Shown here one piece after another: positions 1 to 5,004 of a DNA stretch of 5,424 nt; position 1 is the stretch's first letter, and every line of letters starts with the position of its first letter. The translations under genes were made by a program, and so were the position numbers. The stretch comes from Peptococcaceae bacterium. Lineage in GTDB: Bacteria; Bacillota; Desulfotomaculia; Desulfotomaculales; UBA12532. Below the pieces are notes generated by a model. That model worked only from the letters and a program-made list of their open reading frames with translations. It searched no databases and was not told the DNA's origin. Where the stretch lies: NCBI GenBank assembly GCA_003445475.1, contig DMDP01000233.1, positions 519-5,942 on the forward strand, read 5' to 3'.

Positions 1-877
1 CCGCCGGGGCAGCGGCCAGGACGTCGACGGGGATGTTCGCGGCCAGGAGGCCGAAGTACACACCCCCGCCGGTGGTGGTCTTGACCTGGCCCGCGGCCTC
101 GCCCACCACGAGCACGCGCTCGGTGGTGGTGGCCGGGAGGGTGCCCTGGGGGATGGGGGCAACCGTCGGCGGCGGCGGCGCCGCCGCGAGGCGCGGGCGG
201 ATGCGGTCGTGCTGCAAGAGGCCGGCGAGGCGTGTGGAGGGACGGTCGTAGGCCATGAGCCCGATGCGGGCGTATCCGGGGGCACTGGGAACCACCCAGG
301 CGAAGGAACCCGGACACAGGGTTCTGCCCAGGTACACCTCCACCTCTTCCACGCCCTCGACCGGCATCTCCACCTGGGCACCGAAGATAAACCGCGGTAA
401 TTGGCCCAGGCCGAGCTGGGCCGGCAGGGGCGAGCGGGCACCCGTGGCGATTACCACCGCCCTGGTACGCAGGGAACTTCCCGGTGCGAGGGCCACAGTG
501 CAACCGTGCGGCGTGACCTCCACCGCCGTGACGCGACACCCCAGTTTAAAATTGGCACCCGCCGCCTGCGCCCGGGCGGCGAGGGCGGCGTCGAACCGCG
601 GTCGATGCACCACACGCGCCAGCGGCTTTGGGGCCGTGTAGCGGACGGCGGCGCCGCGGGGGCCGAACACGGTCACGGTACTGACGATGCGCTGCGTGGG
701 TTCGGAAGGCAGGTCAAATCTCTGAAAGGCTTCCTCGCCGATGAGCCCGGTGCATCTGGCGGGCAGGCCGATATGCGGGTGTTCCTCGATAACAAGTACC
801 CGGTGACCAAGGCGGGCCAGGCCCGCGGCCGCGTGGCAGCCCACAGGCCCCCCGCCGACGACGACCACGTCCAGCAA
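1..877 (-). CDS. Geranylgeranyl-reductase-like FAD-dependent oxidoreductase (C-terminus outside window)
   Basis: The minus-strand frame is open from a TTG at 875-877 to the window edge, giving 292 residues without a stop. The start is set by a perfect AAAGGAGG (885-892, minus strand) 7 nt upstream. Visible features are an N-terminal dinucleotide-binding fold (VVVVGGGPVG, residues ~4-13, with acidic E31-E32 at the end of the second strand), a CTG motif at ~42-44, the FAD-family segment RPRFDAALAARAQAAGA, an ATGARSP strand (second FAD motif), and near residues 255-276 the signature VGEAAGQVKTTTGGGVYFG. Together these match the geranylgeranyl reductase / digeranylgeranylglycerophospholipid reductase branch of the p-hydroxybenzoate-hydroxylase fold. 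Family members are ~380-400 residues, so roughly 90-110 are missing. The usual VGD of the third motif is VGE here. Bacterial members reduce isoprenoid double bonds or act as uncharacterised flavoproteins; the substrate cannot be told. It is divergent from the hydrogenase locus, so a link is not established. Confidence 0.88.
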   Translation of the reverse strand, partial: MLDVVVVGGGPVGCHAAAGLARLGHRVLVIEEHPHIGLPARCTGLIGEEAFQRFDLPSEPTQRIVSTVTVFGPRGAAVRYTAPKPLARVVHRPRFDAALAARAQAAGANFKLGCRVTAVEVTPHGCTVALAPGSSLRTRAVVIATGARSPLPAQLGLGQLPRFIFGAQVEMPVEGVEEVEVYLGRTLCPGSFAWVVPSAPGYARIGLMAYDRPSTRLAGLLQHDRIRPRLAAAPPPPTVAPIPQGTLPATTTERVLVVGEAAGQVKTTTGGGVYFGLLAANIPVDVLAAAPA

Positions 878-884
878 AGGTTTC

Positions 885-892
885 CCTCCTTT
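885..892 (-). promoter_or_regulatory. Ribosome binding site that fixes the TTG start of the FAD protein
   Basis: Read on the minus strand this is AAAGGAGG, an almost complete match to the anti-Shine-Dalgarno sequence. It lies 7 nt before the TTG at 877. It is the reason for accepting a TTG start immediately before the FAD-binding fold. Confidence 0.8.
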
Positions 893-984
893 GGAACAAC
901 ACACCGCTCATTATTCGCCGCCGGCGGCATAAAATCCTGTCGAAAACGCGCATGCGGCGCAGATATGGCGAAGGGGGACAGAAA
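893..984. promoter_or_regulatory. Divergent intergenic region with a GC palindrome and a candidate -10 box
   Basis: This spacer must hold the start signals for the minus-strand FAD gene and possibly for the plus-strand membrane protein. A TAAAAT at 930-935 could be a plus-strand -10 element (5 of 6 to consensus), but I see no convincing -35. A perfect 12-nt palindrome, GCCGCCGGCGGC, occupies 917-928 immediately before it, where an operator might sit. In GC-rich DNA such a palindrome can also arise by chance. No clear minus-strand promoter could be assigned. Confidence 0.3.
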
Positions 985-1281
985 ATGCGTAAGGCGGGGC
1001 TCAATTTCTGGCTGGCCTGCGGTCTCTTTCTTACAGGCGCGGGGCTGGCCGTGTCCGGTTTTGTCCGGTGGCTGGTGCTGCCCTGCGGCGGCGGGCAAGG
1101 TTTCCGGGGCGGGCGCTGGGCCTACCCGGAGCCGGTCTTCATCTTCACGCGCGGCACATGGGACGACATCCACAAGTTCTTCGCCGTGGTGTTTGTGGGG
1201 CTGGTGGCCGCGCACGTCATGCTGCACTGGAACTGGCTGGTCGGGATGTGGCGGTCGCTGGGGCGCAGGCAGGGGCCTTAA
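985..1281 (+). CDS. Small membrane protein, DUF4405-like, possible haem-binding
   Basis: A 98-residue protein starting at ATG 985; the start is supported by AAGGGGGA at 971-978, 6 nt upstream. An in-frame ATG at 952 would add 11 polar residues but has no comparable binding site. Two hydrophobic segments are visible, ~residues 6-32 and ~62-86, separated by a Gly-rich loop with C34. The second segment begins with W59-D-D-I-H63 and contains H77 and H81 followed by W-N-W. This W..IH...(13)H...HW pattern resembles the DUF4405 family, whose conserved histidines recall membrane cytochrome b helices. Haem binding is therefore possible but inferred only. Family assignment is from recall of the pattern. 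It is co-oriented with the hydrogenase genes but separated by 220 nt containing a promoter candidate, so it is probably a separate transcription unit. Confidence 0.7.
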   Translation: MRKAGLNFWLACGLFLTGAGLAVSGFVRWLVLPCGGGQGFRGGRWAYPEPVFIFTRGTWDDIHKFFAVVFVGLVAAHVMLHWNWLVGMWRSLGRRQGP

Positions 1282-1324
1282 TCTGCAGGTAATGAACATA
1301 CGTAATATAAATGGCAAATTGTGG

Positions 1325-1339
1325 TACGTTATGAACGTA
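1325..1339. repeat. Perfect inverted repeat upstream of the hydrogenase promoter
   Basis: TACGTT-ATG-AACGTA is a perfect 6-bp inverted repeat with a 3-nt centre, ending 26 nt before the candidate -35 box. A related sequence, ATGAACATACGTAA, lies at 1292-1305 and shares the ATGAAC and CGTAA blocks with 1331-1340. The position upstream of -35 would suit a transcription activator site. No regulator can be named from the sequence. Confidence 0.4.
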
Positions 1340-1365
1340 AGCTCGCTATTTTTTACTTTTGCCCC

Positions 1366-1394
1366 TTGTTATCGGCAAGCCCTTCTGTTAGAAT
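1366..1394 (+). promoter_or_regulatory. Candidate sigma-A promoter of the mvhDGA operon
   Basis: TTGTTA at 1366-1371 and TAGAAT at 1389-1394 are separated by exactly 17 nt. The -35 matches 4 of 6 and the -10 matches 5 of 6 consensus positions, in a locally AT-rich stretch inside GC-rich DNA. Transcription would start near 1401, giving a leader of about 100 nt before mvhD. It is the best promoter candidate in the window, and it faces the hydrogenase genes. Confidence 0.6.
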
Positions 1395-1501
1395 AATTGA
1401 AAAAGTCATACAGTTAACCGATCAGTGACCGCCGACTCAATGCCGCACCGGCGTCTACAGGCTTTGCACCCAAATCCCAGGATTGAAAGAAGGGGTGAGG
1501 T
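1395..1501 (+). promoter_or_regulatory. ~100-nt mRNA leader of mvhD with possible hairpins; RBS at its end
   Basis: The leader ends in AAGGGGTGAGG, the presumed ribosome binding site for the GTG start at 1502. Two weak structures can be drawn: GCCG-CAC-CGGC at 1442-1452, and CACCC (1467-1471) pairing with GGGTG (1493-1497), which would enclose a small AATC/GATT stem and cover part of the ribosome binding site. I do not recognise a known riboswitch class. Regulation through this leader is speculative. Confidence 0.25.
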
Positions 1502-1942
1502 GTGGCGACCGCGGATTTTGAACCGAGGATCATTGGCTTCCTGTGTAACTGGTGCAGTTACGCCGGCGCCGACCTGGCCGGCGTGGCGAGGCTCCAGTAT
1601 CCCCCCAACGTGAGGATCATCCGCGTGATGTGTTCCGGCCGTGTTGACCCCCAGTTCGTCTTCAAGGCCCTTGCCGAAGGGGCCGACGGTGTCCTGGTGG
1701 CCGGCTGTCATCCCGGCGACTGCCACTACGCCGACGGCAACTACAAGACCATGCGGCGCTTCCACCTGATGAAAAAGGTGCTTGCGCAGCTCGGCGTGGA
1801 GGAAGAGCGGGTCCGCCTCGAGTGGATCTCCGCGGCCGAGGCAAACCTTTTCGCGCGCATCATGCAGGAGTTTACAGAGGAACTGCGGCGGCTCGGCCCG
1901 TTCAAGCCGGGGCGCAAGCTCGCTGCCGGTGGGGAGGGTTAA
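1502..1942 (+). CDS. mvhD: Hydrogenase delta subunit, [2Fe-2S] electron-transfer protein MvhD
   Basis: A 146-residue cytoplasmic protein with a GTG start preceded by AAGGGGTGAGG. It matches the MvhD/FlpD/VhuD family (about 130-150 residues): C15-N-W-C18 near the N-terminus, C44 in VMCSGRVD, and C69 and C74 in the hallmark GCHPGDCHY. These cysteines carry the [2Fe-2S] cluster. In methanogens MvhD passes electrons from the hydrogenase to HdrA of heterodisulfide reductase, the entry to flavin-based electron bifurcation. Some relatives carry selenocysteine in this subunit; here all five positions are ordinary cysteine codons. The stop is 1 nt before the small-subunit start, and the order D-G-A is the methanogen order, so this is the first gene of a translationally coupled operon. 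Its partner HdrA is not in the window. Confidence 0.95.
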   Translation: MATADFEPRIIGFLCNWCSYAGADLAGVARLQYPPNVRIIRVMCSGRVDPQFVFKALAEGADGVLVAGCHPGDCHYADGNYKTMRRFHLMKKVLAQLGVEEERVRLEWISAAEANLFARIMQEFTEELRRLGPFKPGRKLAAGGEG

Positions 1943-1943
1943 A

Positions 1944-2903
1944 ATGGGCAAACTCAAGATCGCTTCGTACTGGGCCGCGGCGTGCGGCGGCTGCGATGTG
2001 GCCATCCTCGACATCCACGAGAAGATCGTCGATGTGGCGAACATCGCCGACATTGTCTTCTGGCCGGTGGCCACCGACTTCAAGGAAAAGGACGTGGAAG
2101 GGTATCCCGACGGTTACATCGACGTGACCCTTTTCCACGGGGCCATCCGGAACAGCGAGAACGAGCACTACGCGCAGCTTTTGCGCCGGAAATCGAAGGT
2201 CCTGGTCGCCTTTGGCTCCTGTTCGATGATGGGCGGCATCCCCGGTCTCGCCAACTTCAAGAGCCGCGACGGCATCCTGTCGCGCGTGTATCTGGAGAGC
2301 CCTTCCACCCAGAACAGGGAAGGCGTGCTGCCGCAGACCAGGGTGGAAGTGCCGGAGGGCGAACTGGAACTCCCGTACTTCTACGAGGATGTCAAGACCC
2401 TGGCCGACGTGGTCGACGTGGACTACTTCATGCCCGGCTGCCCGCCCGCACCGCACCAGATCTGGGCGGTGCTGCAGGTTATCGCTTCGGGGAACCTGCC
2501 GCCGAAGGGCGCGGTTGTCGGTGCTTCGGACAAGTCCCTGTGCGACGAGTGCCCCCGGGTTAAGACGGAAAAGAAGGTCAAGAAGTTTTACCGGCCCCAC
2601 GAGATCATTCCCGACCCCGAGAAGTGCCTGCTGGAGCAGGGCATCGTCTGCATGGGCCCCGTCACCCGCGGCGGGTGCGGGGCGCAGTGCACGAGGGCGA
2701 ACATGCCGTGCCGCGGCTGCTACGGACCGCTGGACGGCGTGGTGGACCAGGGGGCCAAGTTTGTCAGCACGCTGGCATCGATCGTCGACGCCGACACGCC
2801 GGAAGAGGCCGAGGAAATCATCGGCAAGATTGTGGACCCGGCCGGCACCTTTTACCGCTTCGGCCTGCCCGGGTCGCTGTTAAGGAGGGCCAGGAACGCA
2901 TGA
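1944..2903 (+). CDS. mvhG: [NiFe] hydrogenase small subunit, MvhG-like (group 3)
   Basis: A 319-residue iron-sulfur subunit that carries electrons from the Ni-Fe site to MvhD. The ATG at 1944 is preceded by GGGGAGGG and gives the expected short N-terminus leading into C14-G-G-C17; there is no Tat signal, so the enzyme is cytoplasmic. C14, C17, C93 (GSCSMMGG) and C166 (MPGCPPAP) are the four proximal-cluster ligands of all [NiFe] small subunits. The C-terminal part has eight more cysteines, C200, C203 (CDECPR), C228, C236, C245, C249, C256 and C259, enough for two further [4Fe-4S] clusters. CDECPR followed by a Cys-rich C-terminal domain is typical of Mvh/Frh-type group 3 small subunits. Its TGA stop overlaps the large-subunit ATG (ATGA, 2900-2903), which implies coupled, near-stoichiometric translation. 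Confidence 0.96.
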   Translation: MGKLKIASYWAAACGGCDVAILDIHEKIVDVANIADIVFWPVATDFKEKDVEGYPDGYIDVTLFHGAIRNSENEHYAQLLRRKSKVLVAFGSCSMMGGIPGLANFKSRDGILSRVYLESPSTQNREGVLPQTRVEVPEGELELPYFYEDVKTLADVVDVDYFMPGCPPAPHQIWAVLQVIASGNLPPKGAVVGASDKSLCDECPRVKTEKKVKKFYRPHEIIPDPEKCLLEQGIVCMGPVTRGGCGAQCTRANMPCRGCYGPLDGVVDQGAKFVSTLASIVDADTPEEAEEIIGKIVDPAGTFYRFGLPGSLLRRARNA

Positions 2904-4366
2904 GGCGCATCACCATCGACCCCATAACCCGCCTGGAAGGCCACGGCAAGATTAACATCTTCCTGGACGATACGGGCGCCGTCAAGAACGTTTACTTCCA
3001 GGTCCCGGAGCTCCGCGGTTTTGAGAAGTTCGTGGAAGGCCGCCCGGCGGAGGAGGTCCCGCAGATCGTCAGCCGCATCTGCGGCGTCTGACCGGCCGCG
3101 CATCACGTGGCCTCGGGTAAGGCCATGGACGCGGTGTGGGGCGTGGAACCCACCCCCACGGCGATCAAGCTGCGCCGGCTGTTCTACAGCGGGGCGCACT
3201 TTCTCCACAGCCACATCGCCCACTTTTACGCCCTGGCGGCGCCCGACTTCGTAATGGGGCCGGACGCCGACCCCGCGGTGCGCAACGTGCTTGGCGTCAT
3301 CGGGAAGGTGGGCCTGGAGATCGGCGGGCAGGTTATCAAGGCGCGCGCCTACGCCCAGCAGATCCAGACGATGCTCGGCGGCAAGGCCACGCACCCGTCC
3401 TGGATGTTGCCCGGCGGCGTGAGCAAGGGGCTCACCGAGGAAGAGCGCAAGGAAATTGAAGAGATGGCGAAGTTCGAGGTGGAGTTCGCCAAGTTCACGC
3501 TCAAGCTCTTCGAGGACGTGGTCTTGAAGAACCGGGCCTACATGGATCTTATTCTCAGCGATGGGTACAGGCTGGTCACCAACTACATGGGCCTTGTGGA
3601 CGAGAACAACAGGGTGGACTTCTACGACGGCAAGGTGCGCGTCGTGGACACCGAGGGGAAGGAGCTTTACAAGTACGCGCCGCGCGAATACCTCGATTAC
3701 GTGGCGGAGCACGTCGAACCGTACTCCTACCTGAAGTATCCGTACCTGAAGAAGCTCGGCTGGCAGGGGTTCGTCGAGGGTCCCGGCACGTCCATCTACA
3801 CGGCGGCACCGCTTGGACGCCTGAACGCCGCCGACGGCATGAAGACGCCGCTGGCCCAGGAGGCGTACGAGAAGTTTTACGATACCCTTGGCGGCAAGCC
3901 GGTGCACAACGTGCTGGCCGCACACTGGGCGCGGGTTATCGAGCTGATGCAGGCCGCGGAGGAGTTGTACGAGCTGGCCACGGACCCGGAGATCACGAGC
4001 CCGGATATCCGCAACATTCCCACGTACACGCCGAAAGAAGGGGTGGCGATTATCGAGGCGCCGCGCGGCACGCTCACGCACCACTACATTACGGACGAGA
4101 ACGGCATCGTGCAGCAGGCCAACCTGATCGTGGGCACCACCAACAACAACGCCCCGATCAGCATGGCGATCAAGAAGGCGGCGATGATGGTGATAAAGCC
4201 CGGGTTGGAGATCGACCACGGCCTGTTGAACATAGTGGAGATGGCCTTCCGCGCCTACGACCCGTGCTTGAGTTGCGCGACGCACGCCATTTTGGGTGAG
4301 GTGCCGCTGACGGTGAACGTGTACGACGCGGAAGGGAACCTGGTCAAGAGTCTGAGCAGGAGGTAG
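2900..4366 (+). CDS. mvhA: [NiFe] hydrogenase large subunit, MvhA-like, with in-frame TGA read as selenocysteine
   Basis: A catalytic subunit that binds the Ni-Fe(CN)2CO site and splits or forms H2. Read through the TGA at codon 64 it is 488 residues, a normal length for the MvhA family. The N-terminus (ITIDPITRLEGHGKI) is canonical. The L1 motif is R59-I-C61-G-V-U64-P-A-A-H68-H69, with TGA at the second nickel-ligand cysteine. The L2 motif near the end is D454-P-C456-L-S-C459-A-T-H462, all ordinary codons. The 26 residues after H462 are a removable C-terminal extension, expected to be cut off by a maturation protease. The start overlaps the small-subunit stop, and GGAGG (2884-2888) lies upstream. 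Reading frame and family similarity continue immediately after the TGA (PAAHHVASGKAMDAVWG), with no ribosome binding site for a separate gene. A TGC/TGT-to-TGA sequencing error or mutation is the main alternative; the hairpin downstream argues for selenocysteine. Confidence 0.88.
3089..3091 (+). other. In-frame TGA, probable selenocysteine codon (Sec64 of MvhA)
   Basis: The codon stands exactly at the second cysteine of the L1 motif RxCGxCxxxH and is the only stop in an otherwise continuous 488-codon frame. TGA is used as a normal stop elsewhere here (the ends of mvhG, the protease gene and the hypA frame), so general reassignment is ruled out. Sec in place of a redox or metal-binding Cys is the usual pattern for selenoproteins. 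Sec would need selA, selB, selC and selD elsewhere in the genome. Confidence 0.78.
3092..3134 (+). promoter_or_regulatory. Putative bacterial SECIS hairpin directly after the UGA
   Basis: The upper stem pairs 3106-3113 with 3120-3127 (CGTGGCCT against AGGCCATG; 8 bp including one G-U), closing a 6-nt apical loop CGGGTA at 3114-3119. The stem extends downward: 3103-3104 pair with 3128-3129 with A3105 bulged, and after a small internal loop 3096-3099 (CCGC) pair with 3131-3134 (GCGG). The loop begins 22 nt after the UGA and has G at its second position. Spacing and loop G fit what is known of bacterial SECIS elements bound by SelB. The pairings were made by eye; no folding energy was calculated. 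It lies wholly inside the coding sequence, as bacterial SECIS elements do. Confidence 0.65.
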
Positions 4367-4380
4367 CGGGGAAAGCGGAG

Positions 4381-4415
4381 GCCCTTTCGGGGTCTGCCCC
4401 CGGAAGGGCTTTTTT
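4381..4415 (+). terminator. Strong intrinsic terminator of the mvhDGA operon
   Basis: Positions 4381-4392 (GCCCTTTCGGGG) pair with 4398-4409 (CCCCGGAAGGGC) over 12 bp with a single T-G wobble, closing a 5-nt loop TCTGC. Six T residues follow (4410-4415). It begins 14 nt after the large-subunit stop, so most transcripts should end here. There is no mvhB-like polyferredoxin gene, unlike the methanogen operon. Confidence 0.92.
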
Positions 4416-4426
4416 AGGGATCGGGG

Positions 4427-4432
4427 TACAAT
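4427..4432 (+). promoter_or_regulatory. Candidate -10 box for the maturation genes
   Basis: TACAAT matches the sigma-A -10 consensus at 5 of 6 positions and lies 26 nt before the protease start, just after the terminator T-run. No recognisable -35 sits at the proper distance; that position falls in the 3' arm of the terminator. A separate promoter is expected because the terminator would cut off the maturation genes, but this element alone is weak evidence. Confidence 0.35.
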
Positions 4433-4458
4433 AGAGGCGGAAAGGAACGGGAAGCGGT

Positions 4459-4941
4459 TTGCGGCGGGAGAAGGTCGTGGTTTTGGGCTGCGGAAACCTT
4501 CTGGCGGGGGACGACGGCGTGGGCATCGAGGTGCTGCGCCGGCTGGAGGAAGAAGGCGTCCCGCCGGGCGTGGCGCTGGTGGAGGCGGGCGCTCCCGGCC
4601 TGGGGTTGCTGGACTTCATGGTCGGCGCGGAAAGGGTGGTCATCGTCGACGCGGTGGCCGGCGGGGGGCCGCCGGGCGAGGTCGTGCGCTGGCGGGAGGA
4701 GGAAATCCCGGCCGTCAGGGGCCGCGCCCTGACGGTTCACGACGTCGGTATCCGCGAGGCCCTGGCCTGGGGGCGCAGGGCGGCCCCAGGGGCAATGCCG
4801 CGGGAAGTGGTGGTGATCGGCATCCGCGTGGCCGGGACGGAGGCCTGGCACATGGGGCTTTCGCCGGCCGTGGCGGCCGCGGTCCCCGAGGCGGCCCGGC
4901 GGGTGCGGGCGGAAATCGAACGCCGGCCTGGCGCAAGTTGA
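4459..4941 (+). CDS. Hydrogenase maturation endopeptidase (HyaD/HycI family)
   Basis: A 160-residue cytoplasmic protease that removes the C-terminal extension of the hydrogenase large subunit after nickel insertion, letting the C-terminal cysteines close over the metal site. The N-terminus VVVLGCGNLLAGDDGVG (residues ~6-22) is the family signature. By alignment to E. coli HybD, the three nickel-sensing residues are D19 (Glu in HybD), D64 (VIVDAV) and H94 (TVHDVGI). Length matches the family. The start is TTG at 4459, chosen because it yields the short basic N-terminus before the first beta strand; AAAGGAA (4441-4447) is the likely but rather distant ribosome binding site. It lies downstream of the large-subunit gene whose product it presumably cleaves after H462. 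The intrinsic terminator between them suggests separate transcription or limited read-through. Confidence 0.93.
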   Translation: MRREKVVVLGCGNLLAGDDGVGIEVLRRLEEEGVPPGVALVEAGAPGLGLLDFMVGAERVVIVDAVAGGGPPGEVVRWREEEIPAVRGRALTVHDVGIREALAWGRRAAPGAMPREVVVIGIRVAGTEAWHMGLSPAVAAAVPEAARRVRAEIERRPGAS

Positions 4942-5004
4942 CAGGAGGATTGACGCCCGGCGGCACGAATACTGTAGGGGTAACTGCTTGACGGGTGGTC
5001 GAAA

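Noticed and set aside
952..984. Upstream ATG for the DUF4405 protein
   Set aside because: The ATG at 985 has a good binding site at the proper distance; the 952 ATG has none and adds only polar residues.
1361..1384. Terminator after the DUF4405 gene from CTTG...CAAG
   Set aside because: The stem is only 4 bp with no following T-run; it more likely overlaps the promoter by chance.
401..1396. Long plus-strand open frame over the FAD protein and the DUF4405 gene
   Set aside because: It runs antisense to the clear FAD-binding protein and out of frame with the membrane protein; there is no recognisable domain.
1902..2600. Minus-strand open frame opposite mvhG
   Set aside because: It is a shadow of the small-subunit gene, with no independent start signal or motif.
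3089..3091. TGA as reassigned sense codon (Trp or Gly code)
   Set aside because: TGA ends mvhG at 2901-2903 and the protease gene at 4939-4941, so it is a normal stop in this genome.
2852..4285. Long minus-strand open frame opposite mvhA
   Set aside because: It mirrors the codon pattern of a strongly identified GC-rich gene, has low-complexity His/Val/Arg-rich composition and matches no family I know.
3107..4366. A separate gene starting at GTG 3107
   Set aside because: No ribosome binding site precedes it, the protein would lack the L1 nickel ligands, and conserved residues PAAHH lie between the TGA and this start in the same frame.
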